From the NCBI RefSeq assembly GCF_010672455.1, contig NZ_JAAHGO010000034.1, positions 1-56,663 on the forward strand: DNA of 56,663 nucleotides, given 5' to 3'. The stretch is from Okeania sp. SIO2C9 (GTDB lineage Bacteria > Cyanobacteriota > Cyanobacteriia > Cyanobacteriales > Microcoleaceae). This document shows, in pieces, positions 1 to 9,156 of this stretch (position 1 is its first letter; every line of letters begins with the position of its first letter). The notes under the pieces were generated by a model. The model searched no databases. It saw only the letters and a list, made by a program, of their open reading frames with translations, and had not been told where the DNA came from. The translations under genes and the position numbers were made by a program.

Positions 1-90
1 TGGGGAGTGTGGGGAGTGTGGGGAGTGTGGGGAGTGTGGGGAGTGTGGGGAGTGTGGGGAGTGTGGGGAGTGTGGGGAGTGTGGGGAGTG
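1..90. repeat. 9-bp tandem repeat, 10 units, open at left edge
   Basis: Ten exact head-to-tail copies of the nonamer TGGGGAGTG, followed by a degenerate copy (TGGGAAGCA). The array runs off the left edge, so its real length is unknown. The rest of the spacer up to 285 is AT-rich with a few TTCCTTC units and no recognisable gene. Confidence 0.95.
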
Positions 91-285
91 TGGGAAGCAC
101 AGGATCTCAAAAAAATATAGGGTTGTAAATATTCTCTGACAACAAAGAATTAGCCCTGCCTTCTGGAAGGGGCTATAGTTGGGTTAACTCCCCTACTCCT
201 CTGCTCAATAAAATGTAGAAAAGTTTTTGAGAAATGGTATTAGAGTTCCCATCCACTTTTTCCTTCTTCCTTCTTCCTTATTCAA

Positions 286-1554
286 CTACTTTTTCATTTT
301 CGCTACTCTAATTGCATAGTCAGCATAGCCTTGATATTCTATGATTTTTTTTCTAGCTTGTTTATATTTTGGATGAAATGCTGGCACTATTTTCATAAAT
401 TCTGTTGCGTCTTGCCACTGACTTGCTACTGCTTCCCATTCTATTTTAGTCTGGGCAGACTGAGCCATTTCTGCTGCACTTATAGCTCGATTAACTGCGA
501 GTTTAAATGGGTCTGGGGGTGGTAATACAAGAGTTATTTTTGGGGTTGGTAAAGGTTTTTCTGTTGGGGAATATATAGGTGTAGGTTTAGTTTTTACTTC
601 TTCAATTTCTAGGTTTTCGGAGTTAACTTTTTTTGCTATTGGTGAGGGGATTTCCGGAACTATAACTACAGATTTTTCAGACATTAATTGCCATTGAGAA
701 AATCCATATACGCCTAATGCAAGTAAAGGAATAATCAGTAATACCAAAATGTTTTTTTTGATTGTTTTCTGAATTTTTTGTAAGTAATTATTTTTTTTTA
801 TTTGATGAATTTGCTTGGCTTTGTTTGCTTTATTTTTCGCTAATACTGATTTAGGTTTATTTGTTGTTGTTACTCCATAATAAATGCTAGCTTTTGCTAA
901 TTCATGTTCATTCTCTGTTTTATGTAAATTAATCTGAGTTTGTTTGGAAAATTTTTTATTTTTTATAATCGGGCTAGGACTATATATTTTGTTCAATACA
1001 AAATTTTTTTTAGATAAAAATTCAAATTGATATAATTTAGCTGCTACAATTAACCAAACACTAATAAAAACAAATAAAAGTAACCGTTCAATAAATGTTT
1101 CAGGATCTAAAAATTGACTTTTTTCTAAAATTGCAATTTGATAGTTTAGGTTAAACCAAGGCAAAATCAATGTATATATTAAAGTTGCTGCTAGAGTACT
1201 AATAACAATTATCAACCAACTATATAAAGCTTTCCACCAACTTGTAATTGGCGGGAATAAGAAAAAATTATACCGATAACTTCGATCTAAAATTTGCCGA
1301 AAAGCATGAAAAATCAAAATAAAGTAATGATGCAAAAAAGCAAAAACAGGAATCAAACAAAACAGAAAAATAATACTCAAACAAATGAATAACTCTAAAC
1401 TTCCCTGTAGTTGTTGCCAAAAATATATTCCTAGTTTTAAATCCTTAATTACGGCAACTAAAATAGTTATAAAATAAACCATAATTAAAGCCTTTAACCA
1501 AGAACTAGGACAAGGAAACCAAAGAGGTAAGTATAATTTTTTCTGTTTATTCAT
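286..1554 (-). CDS. cyanobacterial multi-pass membrane protein of unknown function
   Basis: A 422-residue protein. The first ~190 residues contain about four hydrophobic membrane segments (roughly residues 24-45, 52-78, 106-131 and 160-180). A basic, Lys/Asn-rich cytoplasmic-type stretch follows, then one more hydrophobic segment (about 268-285, LVLLIIPLLALGVYGF). After a Pro-rich linker there is a C-terminal ~70-residue module with the spacing A.NRAISAAEMAQSA...EW..VASQW..A..FMK.VP..HP.Y..A..K..EY. I know this C-terminal module from several cyanobacterial membrane or peptidase proteins, where its function is not established. The neighbouring gene is divergent, with starts about 25 bp apart. 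The family is not recognised beyond this C-terminal module, so no function is assigned. Confidence 0.8.
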   Translation of the reverse strand: MNKQKKLYLPLWFPCPSSWLKALIMVYFITILVAVIKDLKLGIYFWQQLQGSLELFICLSIIFLFCLIPVFAFLHHYFILIFHAFRQILDRSYRYNFFLFPPITSWWKALYSWLIIVISTLAATLIYTLILPWFNLNYQIAILEKSQFLDPETFIERLLLFVFISVWLIVAAKLYQFEFLSKKNFVLNKIYSPSPIIKNKKFSKQTQINLHKTENEHELAKASIYYGVTTTNKPKSVLAKNKANKAKQIHQIKKNNYLQKIQKTIKKNILVLLIIPLLALGVYGFSQWQLMSEKSVVIVPEIPSPIAKKVNSENLEIEEVKTKPTPIYSPTEKPLPTPKITLVLPPPDPFKLAVNRAISAAEMAQSAQTKIEWEAVASQWQDATEFMKIVPAFHPKYKQARKKIIEYQGYADYAIRVAKMKK

Positions 1555-1578
1555 TAGATAACTATTTCAGAGGAAAAA

Positions 1579-2647
<1,069 letters not shown>

Positions 2648-2784
2648 TTATATTATTAGCTTTTTATATCAAATTCGCTAAAAAATGTTCCATCTGAGCG
2701 CCATTGCCAAATCTTTCTCCATCCCCCCATCTCCCCATCCCCCCATCTCCCACTTTTTCTAAACAACCACCTCGAGGACTGCCA

Positions 2785-2857
2785 TATATGAGAGTATGGG
2801 TATTTTGACATCCTCCCGACGTTGCTCTACGAGACAACGCGGGATTCCCATCCATTA
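2785..2857 (-). ncRNA. candidate right end / omegaRNA 3' portion of tnpB element A
   Basis: Directly after the tnpB stop codon the minus strand forms a strong hairpin (2815-2843). Its arms are CCCGCGTTG and CAACGTCGGG with one bulged base, and there is a second CTC/GAG stem inside the loop. It is followed by GGAGGATGTCAA, whose last base is 2805. In studied IS200/IS605 tnpB elements the right end is transcribed as the scaffold of the guide RNA, and the sequence just outside the element is the guide. Here that would be AATACCCATACTCTCATATA (2804 down to 2785). The hairpin is seen; the RNA role is inference. Confidence 0.5.
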
Positions 2858-4177
2858 ATCAAACAGACCAAGCTGAACGAATGACTCAGGGCGGGTTGAC
2901 ACATCACTGAAATCTGCTTCCTTTTTACAGGAAGTCTGACGTTTTCTCCGTGTCCGTTTTTGTTCAGTCTCCGGTTGACCCTCGGCGACTACATTGAAAA
3001 GTGATAGTTGTACAGGATTATCTAATACTTTAGTTTCAATAGTTTTAACCTTGGTTGTCGGTTGAACTACTTCTAAAATATTGATTGCTGCATTAATATC
3101 TCTATCGTGAAATGTACCGCAATTTAAGCACGTCCACTCTCTTACATTTAATTCCTTTTTACCACCTTTAAATCCACAACAACTGCATTTCTGACTTGTA
3201 GGTTCCCAACGGTTAATGACTCTAAACTCTTTACCATACTTTTCACATTTTGCCTCAGTTAAAGTTCTAAATTGTCGCCAACCTAAATCACTAATTGCTT
3301 TAGCAAGTTTACGATTACGAGTTAGACCAGAAACATTTCCTTCGGAATGCTTCGCAAACAAATCTTCTAGTACAATAGTGTCGTATTTACGAACTAAATC
3401 AGTTGATAATTTATGAAGGAAATCTGTACGGATATCTTTAATTTTGCCATGGAGTTTAGCTATTCTTAATCTACGTTTTTCACGACGTTTACTGCCTGGT
3501 TCAGTTTTGACAAACTTTCTTTGAAATGTAGCTAATTTTTTGAGGTTTCGTTTGAGTGGTTTAGGAGCTAATATTTTCTCACCATTACTCAATGTTGCAA
3601 ATGTGCTGATACCTAAATCTATACCTATTGAGTTATCAGTTTTAGGCAGAAATTCCGGATTAGTTTCTACTACAAAACTAGCAAAATATCTATTAGCTGA
3701 ATCTCTAATAATAGTTACAGATGTAGGCTGATTAGCTAATGGTCTCGACCAGACTATTTTAATCTTACCTACTTTGGGTAGATAGATGTTATCTTGGTTA
3801 ATCTGATAATTAGCTCCTACAAATCTTGCTGTTTGTCTTGACTTTCTACTTTGAAATTTAGGAGGTTTAACCTTAATTCCTTTTCTTTTACCAGTACAAC
3901 TATTAAAAAAGTTTTTATATGCTCGTTCTAAGTCTTTTAATGATTGTTGTAATGGAGTAGAGGCTACCTCTTTTAACCAAAGCAAATCTTTTTTAGCTTG
4001 TGTTATAAATTGTTTAGTTAAATCAGTATATGAAGGCTTTTTAATACTATTAGAATATAATTGATTACAGTATGCTAATGACTGATTCCAAACGTATCTA
4101 CAACAACCAAATAGTTGATTAAACTTTGTGATTTGGACATGATTAGGGTAGATGCGATATTTATATCTGGCTTTCAA
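2855..4177 (-). CDS. tnpB: TnpB, RNA-guided nuclease of IS605-type element, apparently intact
   Basis: The protein is 440 residues if started at the TTG at 4177 (KARYKYRIYPNHVQ, the usual TnpB beginning). The open frame extends to 4267 but the extra 30 residues look unlike TnpB. The three RuvC acidic positions are present: GIDLGISTFATL, IVLEDLFAKH and HDRDINAAINI. The four-Cys zinc finger CSCCG..CLNCG lies between the second and third. TnpB proteins are guide-RNA-directed DNA nucleases that help their element persist at the donor site. The family is usually 370-420 residues; the C-terminal ~60 residues here are a charged tail (KRTRRKRQTSCKKEAD). It sits between the methyltransferase gene and glmU, facing away from glmU. 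Confidence 0.9.
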   Translation of the reverse strand: MKARYKYRIYPNHVQITKFNQLFGCCRYVWNQSLAYCNQLYSNSIKKPSYTDLTKQFITQAKKDLLWLKEVASTPLQQSLKDLERAYKNFFNSCTGKRKGIKVKPPKFQSRKSRQTARFVGANYQINQDNIYLPKVGKIKIVWSRPLANQPTSVTIIRDSANRYFASFVVETNPEFLPKTDNSIGIDLGISTFATLSNGEKILAPKPLKRNLKKLATFQRKFVKTEPGSKRREKRRLRIAKLHGKIKDIRTDFLHKLSTDLVRKYDTIVLEDLFAKHSEGNVSGLTRNRKLAKAISDLGWRQFRTLTEAKCEKYGKEFRVINRWEPTSQKCSCCGFKGGKKELNVREWTCLNCGTFHDRDINAAINILEVVQPTTKVKTIETKVLDNPVQLSLFNVVAEGQPETEQKRTRRKRQTSCKKEADFSDVSTRPESFVQLGLFD

Positions 4178-4271
4178 TTTTTTCGACCTTTTTCTAACAC
4201 TAAAGCTTGACAGTGTAGTTTTTTTTATACTATGATTATAGCTCAAAAATATTAAATTTGTTAGCATTCAT

Positions 4272-4302
4272 CCCGACACCAAATCAAAGATTATGGTGCG
4301 GG
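4272..4302 (-). repeat. left-end hairpin of tnpB element A
   Basis: Plus-strand arms CCCGACACCA (4272-4281) and TGGTGCGGG (4294-4302) pair with one bulged A. The pairing pattern resembles the right-end hairpin of the same element. An outer inverted pair TGTTAGC/GCTAACA (about 4259 and 4309) encloses it. Confidence 0.75.
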
Positions 4303-4374
4303 TCTTCTGCTAACATTATGATAAATTCAGTAATATAACGTTTCTTATTCATTAAGAACATAATCCCAAAAATC

Positions 4375-5802
4375 ATGGTAGCGGTAGCAATTTTAGCGGC
4401 TGGACGTGGCACCAGAATGAAGTCTGACCTACCCAAGGTATTACACCAGTTAGGTTCTTGTACCTTGGTTGAACGGGTCTTGAAAAGTTGTGTTTCTATT
4501 CAACCATCGAGAATAATTATTATAGTTGGTTATCGTGGAGACCTTGTACAAGAGTCTCTTCTTAATACTGAAAATCAAGACGATAACTTACCCACCCCAG
4601 AATTTGTAGAGCAAAGGGAACAATTAGGGACTGGTCATGCCGTTCAACAATTGTTACCCAGTCTTGCAGGATTTTCTGAAGACCTTCTAGTTTTAAATGG
4701 AGATGTACCATTATTACGACCAGAAACTCTGAAGAATTTAATTGATATTCACAAAGAAAATCAAAATGCAGCAACCATCTTGACTGCGAATCTGCCTAAT
4801 CCCAAAGGTTACGGTAGAATATTTTGTGATACAAATAATATCGTTACACAAATAGTAGAAGACCGAGACTGTACGGCAGCTCAGAAACAAAACCACCGAG
4901 TCAATGCTGGAGTCTACTGTTTTAACTGGCCAGCTTTAGCAGAGATTTTACCAAGACTCACCACAAATAATGACCAAAAAGAGTACTACATCACAGATAC
5001 AGTTAATTTTCTCAGCCCTGTTATGGCAGTTGATGTGAATGACTATCAAGAAATTGTGGGTATTAACGACCGTAAACACTTGGCTACAGCTTATGACATT
5101 TTGCAAACGCGGGTTAAAGATGATTGGATGAGTGCCGGAGTAACTTTGATAGACCCCGATAGTATCACTATTGATGATACTGTTTTGTTACAACGGGATG
5201 TGATTATTGAACCACAAACTCATATTCGGGGTCGAAGTATCATCGGTGCTGGTAGTCGCATTGGGCCAGGAACTTTGATTGAAAATAGTCAGATTGGTAA
5301 AAATGTATCGATTTTGTATTCGGTGATTGCTGATAGTGCAGTGGCCGATCGTACTCGTATTGGCCCTTATGCACATCTACGAGGAGATTCTCAAGTGGGT
5401 TCTCACTGTCGAATTGGTAATTTTGTAGAATTGAAAAAAGCTCAGGTGGGCGATCGCACTAATGCAGCTCATTTATCTTATTTAGGGGATGCGACTTTGG
5501 GAGAAAAGGTAAATGTTGGTGCAGGTACAATTATTGCTAACTATGATGGGGTGAAGAAACATCAGACCGAAATAGGCGATCGCTCTAAGACTGGTGCAAA
5601 TAGTGTATTGGTTGCTCCTGTTACTTTGGGGGAAGATGTGACGGTGGCGGCAGGTTCGGTAGTAACAAAGAATGTGGAAGATGATAGTTTGGTTATTGCC
5701 CGCTCTCGACAACTTACGAGAAAAGGTTGGCGGTTAAAGCAGTCTGATGAGAAGAAGGAAGAAGGAAGAGGGAAGAAGGAAGAAGGAAGAGGGAAGAAGT
5801 AA
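4375..5802 (+). CDS. glmU: bifunctional GlmU: GlcNAc-1-P uridylyltransferase / GlcN-1-P acetyltransferase
   Basis: This enzyme makes UDP-N-acetylglucosamine for peptidoglycan and lipid A in the cytoplasm. The N-terminal nucleotidyltransferase domain has LAAGRGTRM near residue 7, then LPKVL, and the metal-binding region [10 protein letters not shown] near residue 106. The C-terminal left-handed beta helix (about residues 250-450) has hexapeptide repeats and the acetyltransferase segments [22 protein letters not shown] and [11 protein letters not shown]. The ATG at 4375 gives the usual [12 protein letters not shown] start. The protein is 475 residues against about 450-456 in relatives. The surplus is the tail [16 protein letters not shown], read from a purine-rich repeat, so the array has invaded the 3' end of the gene. 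The domains themselves are intact. Confidence 0.97.
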   Translation: MVAVAILAAGRGTRMKSDLPKVLHQLGSCTLVERVLKSCVSIQPSRIIIIVGYRGDLVQESLLNTENQDDNLPTPEFVEQREQLGTGHAVQQLLPSLAGFSEDLLVLNGDVPLLRPETLKNLIDIHKENQNAATILTANLPNPKGYGRIFCDTNNIVTQIVEDRDCTAAQKQNHRVNAGVYCFNWPALAEILPRLTTNNDQKEYYITDTVNFLSPVMAVDVNDYQEIVGINDRKHLATAYDILQTRVKDDWMSAGVTLIDPDSITIDDTVLLQRDVIIEPQTHIRGRSIIGAGSRIGPGTLIENSQIGKNVSILYSVIADSAVADRTRIGPYAHLRGDSQVGSHCRIGNFVELKKAQVGDRTNAAHLSYLGDATLGEKVNVGAGTIIANYDGVKKHQTEIGDRSKTGANSVLVAPVTLGEDVTVAAGSVVTKNVEDDSLVIARSRQLTRKGWRLKQSDEKKEEGRGKKEEGRGKK

Positions 5803-5896
5803 AAATAGGGAATAAGGAAGAAGGAAGAGGGAAGAAGGAAGAGGGAAGAAGGAAGAAGGAAGAAGGAAGAAGGAAGAGGGAAGAAGGAAGGAGCGA
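5750..5896. repeat. purine-rich array (GGAAGAA / GGAAGAG units)
   Basis: About 145 bp made almost wholly of A and G in 7-8 bp units related to GGAAGAA and GGGAAGA. It begins inside glmU, supplies its last 16-18 codons and its stop, and continues into the spacer. Confidence 0.9.
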
Positions 5897-6257
5897 AGGA
5901 AAAAAAAATTTTGCGTTGTCTGAATTTTAAGTTTTTGATCCGACATTCCGCACTTCAATTTGCAACATTAAAAGTAGTATATAAATCCGTGGTTTGGTAG
6001 GTATTTATACTATGCAAATCATCTCAATTACTTTTTTCGTCGATCAAATTCCGAGTAAAAAATTTACGCATAAATACTTGCTTGATTGTTTACTCAATCA
6101 CGGTAGCTATGATTTTCTTCTAAAATTATGTCTCCTGTCTCCTGTCTCCTGACTCCTTTTTCTATACTACATTTTGTGATGCGGAATGTGGGTTTGATAT
6201 GTCCGTACCCTTCCTTCGACTGTTATTTTTTCAAGGTTTCTTTAAGGAGGGAATTTT
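5897..6257. other. spacer between glmU and the first MDR gene
   Basis: No gene is seen. It contains a short CTCCTGT heptamer array near 6127-6160. The segment TCCTTCGACTGTTAT has a diverged counterpart near 34406. A strong Shine-Dalgarno AAGGAGGG (about 6244-6251) directly precedes the next start. Confidence 0.6.
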
Positions 6258-7280
6258 GTGAGAGCTTTTGAAATTCAGGAATTTGGTAATTTAGTTTTAA
6301 CAGAAAAACCACAACCACAACCAAAATTTGGAGAAGTTTTGGTCAGAGTAAAAGCAGTCTCGGTGAACTATCGGGATATTTTAATGGTTAAAGGTCTTTA
6401 CCACCCCCATCTAAATTTGCCTGCTATTCCCTGTTCGGATGGAGTGGGAGAAGTTGTGTCGGTAGGAGAAGGTGTCACTAAATTTAAACCTGGAGATAGA
6501 GTTGCGGGTATTTTTATGCAGAAATGGCGATCGGGTAATTTAACTAAGGAGGTATTTAAGTCAGCTTTGGGTGGTGAAGTTGACGGAATGTTGGCAGAAT
6601 ATGTGGTGTTGTCTGAAGATGGTTTAGTAAGTATTCCGTCTCACTTATCTGATGTAGAAGCAGCAACTTTACCTTGCGCTGCAGTAACTGCTTGGCACGC
6701 TTTAATGGAAGCAGGTTTAAAACCAGGGGAAACAGTTTTAGTTATGGGAACAGGTGGAGTTTCTTTGTTTGCTTTACAGTTTGCAGTTATGGCAGGAGCT
6801 AGAGTCATTGCAACTTCCAGTAGTGATGAAAAGTTGGAGAGGGTGAAGCAGTTAGGTGCATCTGATGTGATTAATTATAAGTCTGTACCGAAGTGGGAAA
6901 AACAGGTTTTGACCTTAACTGAGGGAGTGGGAGTTGATTATATTGTGGAAGTCGGTGGAGCAAATACTTTGAGTAAGTCTTTAAAAGCAGTCAAAATGGG
7001 TGGGCAAATTAGTTTGATAGGTGTATTAGCAGGAGCGCAAGCAGAATTTAATCCTTTACCTGCAGTGATGAAAGGAGTCCGGATACAAGGAATTTTTGTC
7101 GGTTCGCGCCAAATGTTTGAGGCGATGAATAAGGCTATAAATGTTAATAAATTACATCCTGTATGCGATCGCGTCTTTCCGTTTGAGTCAGCTCCAGAAG
7201 CACTAAGTTATATGGAAACAGGTTCCCATTTTGGTAAAATTACAATAGACTTCTTGCAAAAGTCAGGGAATAGGGAATAG
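6258..7280 (+). CDS. MDR-superfamily NAD(P)H-dependent oxidoreductase (quinone reductase/alcohol dehydrogenase type)
   Basis: A 340-residue medium-chain dehydrogenase/reductase. The N-terminal GroES-like domain has NYRDILMVKGLYH and PCSDGVGEVVSVGEGVTKF, with GDRVAG. The Rossmann domain has MGTGGVSLFALQFA followed by GARVIATSS, and the typical QLGASDVINYK. Zinc-binding cysteines of classical alcohol dehydrogenases are not obvious, so a quinone-oxidoreductase-like role is more likely; the substrate cannot be told. The GTG start at 6258 has AAGGAGGG 6-13 bases upstream, which decides it. The stop codon and last residues (GNRE) come from a GGGAATA heptamer array. A second MDR gene follows and lay only ~100 bp downstream before an element inserted between them. 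Confidence 0.88.
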   Translation: MRAFEIQEFGNLVLTEKPQPQPKFGEVLVRVKAVSVNYRDILMVKGLYHPHLNLPAIPCSDGVGEVVSVGEGVTKFKPGDRVAGIFMQKWRSGNLTKEVFKSALGGEVDGMLAEYVVLSEDGLVSIPSHLSDVEAATLPCAAVTAWHALMEAGLKPGETVLVMGTGGVSLFALQFAVMAGARVIATSSSDEKLERVKQLGASDVINYKSVPKWEKQVLTLTEGVGVDYIVEVGGANTLSKSLKAVKMGGQISLIGVLAGAQAEFNPLPAVMKGVRIQGIFVGSRQMFEAMNKAINVNKLHPVCDRVFPFESAPEALSYMETGSHFGKITIDFLQKSGNRE

Positions 7281-7305
7281 GGAATAGGGAATAGGAAATA
7301 GGGAG
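7265..7305. repeat. heptamer array GGGAATA, about 5 units
   Basis: Four near-exact GGGAATA units plus a degenerate GGAAATA unit start inside the end of the MDR gene and provide its TAG stop. Confidence 0.9.
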
Positions 7306-7374
7306 ATGAAATTATTTATTTCATATCTTGAATTGATTAGATTAACATTTTTGCCAGAATTATAATTCAACTTT

Positions 7375-7379
7375 AGGAG
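7375..7379 (+). promoter_or_regulatory. orphaned Shine-Dalgarno of the second MDR gene
   Basis: AGGAG followed by ATAAAAAT. Removing the 2365-bp insert and one copy of the 8-bp duplication restores AGGAG, six spacer bases and ATG of the second MDR gene. The site is now stranded upstream of the insert. Confidence 0.8.
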
Positions 7380-7451
7380 ATAAAAATGTATCCGCTCAAT
7401 AAATTGGGGTAAAAAGAGAAAAAGTAGAGCTAGTGTTGTAGAATATGACTT

Positions 7452-7691
7452 ATGATGCAAAAACTATCATCAGAAAAATTAGTGGCCACATTACTGCGAT
7501 CAATTGACCCAGGTTTGATTGCAGATGTGGGAGTGCGTCAAACAGTAGAACTATTACTGAATCTGGTAGAGCAACTCAACTCAAAAGTTACACAACTAGA
7601 AGAAGAAAACCAACAGCTACGGGACGAAAACAACCTTCTCAAAGGTGAACTTGGCAAACCAGACATCAAAGCTAGTAAAAAGAAAGGATGA
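7452..7691 (+). pseudogene. 5' fragment of IS66-like transposase
   Basis: 79 codons matching the N-terminus of cyanobacterial IS66-like transposases: KLVATLLRSIDPGLIADVG, then QTVELLLNLVEQLNSKV and the coiled-coil-like QLEEENQQLRDENNLLKGE. The catalytic DDE domain is missing; the frame stops where the sequence joins an IS1-type gene fragment in opposite orientation. It may still be translated as a small leucine-zipper-like protein. It is a relic of the left arm of the composite element. Confidence 0.8.
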
Positions 7692-8156
7692 ACTCGTCAG
7701 TATGCTTGCCAACTCTAGTAGCCAAAATTAATCCACTCGATGATGCTTGAGTCATGCCAATCCAATAATCCCCTTGTGTTAATTCATTTGCCTGAGAGTG
7801 TTTTTGTTTTTTTGGACGAATGACCAAAACTCATCACTGCTGATTTGTGAGGTTTCAATATCTTGGACATGAGCATTATGAATCATCTGTCCTTTTTGAG
7901 AGGCAGCTCTCACTAAACTGACTACTGTATTATAGGCAAGATTCACTGTGCGACTAATTCCTCTTAAACTACTACCCTCAACATGAGCCTGTAGAACCAT
8001 GCGCATTTTCTCTGGTTCAACTTTTCGCCGATAGTAGAGAGTGTCAAAAGTATCGGTGAAAGTTTGTAGGCATTCAGGACAATAATATCGTTGACTTCCT
8101 TTGCTAGTCTTTCCATGTTTATGAGTTTTCTGATGGCCACACAGAGGACATTCCAT
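7688..8156 (-). pseudogene. IS1-family transposase, frameshifted and truncated
   Basis: The N-terminal part reads MECPLCGHQKTHKHGKTSKG and has the zinc-finger pattern C..C, then YYCPEC, plus the helix-turn-helix region GISRTVNLAYNTVVSLVR typical of IS1 InsA. After SSDEFWSFVQKNKNT the frame is lost near 7785. In the next frame the homology continues as ELTQGDYWIGMTQASSSGL and LATRVGKHTDEFI, then ends at the junction with the IS66-like fragment at about 7688. The last catalytic part is absent, so it is inactive. Confidence 0.85.
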
Positions 8157-8235
8157 GATGATTGAGAGTATTTAGGGACAATACTCATCTTATCATTCCC
8201 ACACTTTCTTGATGCACTACCATTTCATTTTCTAA

Positions 8236-8320
8236 ACTGAACACTTTGAATAGAAAAATGAACAGAAAGTGAACAATTTAATAAAAAAGTGAACAGAAAA
8301 ATGAACAATCACTTTGGAAT
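8236..8320. repeat. cluster of GTGAACA/ATGAACA motifs before the PEP-CTERM gene
   Basis: At least five TGAACA motifs in 75 bp, including two copies of AGTGAACAGAAA-like sequence and two of AAAAATGAACA. They lie 60-140 bp upstream of the PEP-CTERM start. This could be a regulator site cluster or only low-complexity repetition. Confidence 0.45.
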
Positions 8321-8377
8321 TATTGTGAGATTATTAGTTTGAACTTATAGTTTTTAAATTTTCACCCAGAAAAGCTC

Positions 8378-9094
8378 ATGAATAAAATACACTTTTTCCA
8401 AAAACTGGCGATTACTAGCTTGATTACCACTGGCATCACAGCAGCTATTGGAATAACTAATTCAGTAGCATTAGCTGGAGCGAGACTAAGTTCATTTCCT
8501 AGTGAACCCATGCCCAATGATCTTGATATTCCAGAATCAGGTATGTTTACCGGTTCACAAACATTTACTATTATGAGTTTCTGGGATAATGATTGGGATA
8601 CACCAGTGGATGTTACCCTTAACTTCAATTTAGTACAAACTACTGGCGTTAATGATATTTTTCCATTTGTTAACAATTTTACACTAGGAGCGAATGTTAA
8701 TAATCAGAAAGTATCTTTATTTGCCACACTTTCAGCAGATCAATTAAATGATGCAATTCCTTTATTAGGTGGTCCATTAGAGTTTGAACTTGACAGTCCT
8801 ACATTTTCATTTGTGAAAACTCCTGATCCATGCAGTTGTACTCCTCCCGAACCAGAACCACAAGGAAGTCTTCCCAAAAATCCCATTCTTACTGCGCTGA
8901 TGAAACCTATTTCTGCGTCAGCATCTACAATTTTATCTATGTTTGAACAACCTGCTCATGCTCAGGTAACTGATGTATGTCCTCCATGTCCTATACCTGA
9001 ACCATCCTCAATCCTAAGCTTATTTGCCCTTGGAAGTATCGGCGCTAGTTCAACTCTTCTTCACAAGAAAAAGAAACAAAAGTTAAAAAGCTAA
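8378..9094 (+). CDS. PEP-CTERM sorting-signal protein (element cargo)
   Basis: A 238-residue exported protein. An N-terminal signal peptide (hydrophobic residues about 10-32, ending SVALAG) is followed by a Ser/Thr/Asn-rich body. The C-terminal sorting signal is IPEPSSILSLFALGSIGASS followed by a basic tail (HKKKKQKLKS). PEP-CTERM proteins are recognised by exosortase at the inner membrane and are often surface or matrix proteins. A Cys/Pro-rich patch (DPCSCTPPEPEP and DVCPPCPIPEP) precedes the anchor. It is the only intact cargo of the composite element; no exosortase gene is in the window. ATG at 8378 is the only sensible start before the signal peptide. Confidence 0.85.
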   Translation: MNKIHFFQKLAITSLITTGITAAIGITNSVALAGARLSSFPSEPMPNDLDIPESGMFTGSQTFTIMSFWDNDWDTPVDVTLNFNLVQTTGVNDIFPFVNNFTLGANVNNQKVSLFATLSADQLNDAIPLLGGPLEFELDSPTFSFVKTPDPCSCTPPEPEPQGSLPKNPILTALMKPISASASTILSMFEQPAHAQVTDVCPPCPIPEPSSILSLFALGSIGASSTLLHKKKKQKLKS

Positions 9095-9127
9095 ACTGTA
9101 AGGAAGCAAAAAAAATTGAGCGCATTA

Positions 9128-9143
9128 TGGCTTTGTTGCACAA
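9128..9143. repeat. possible terminal remnant of an IS (GGCTTTGTTGCACAAA)
   Basis: GGCTTTGTTGCACAAA resembles the ends of IS5/IS982-type elements. It stands alone between the PEP-CTERM gene and the right IS66-like arm. Confidence 0.3.
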
Positions 9144-9156
9144 AAGACGAAAATAG

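Larger units (their letters stand above)
2805..4310 (-). mobile_element. IS200/IS605-type element A carrying tnpB only
   Basis: The element has a tnpB gene with a subterminal hairpin on each side. The left-end hairpin is at 4272-4302 (minus-strand arms CCCGCACCA and TGGTGTCGGG) and the right-end hairpin at 2815-2843. The left-end hairpin and the flanking GATTTGGTGT and GATGAAT are shared with the end of element C at 51079-51109, which supports the boundary. There is no tnpA (Y1 transposase) gene beside it, so mobility would need an enzyme supplied elsewhere. Exact end bases are estimated. Confidence 0.7.

Noticed and set aside
2664-2855. 63-codon frame downstream of tnpB
   Set aside because: It is the right end of element A plus CCCCATCT repeats; better explained as omegaRNA/terminal DNA.
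7964-8188. 74-codon frame within the IS1-type gene
   Set aside because: Shifted frame of the zinc-finger region of the IS1-type transposase; the other frame carries the conserved motifs.
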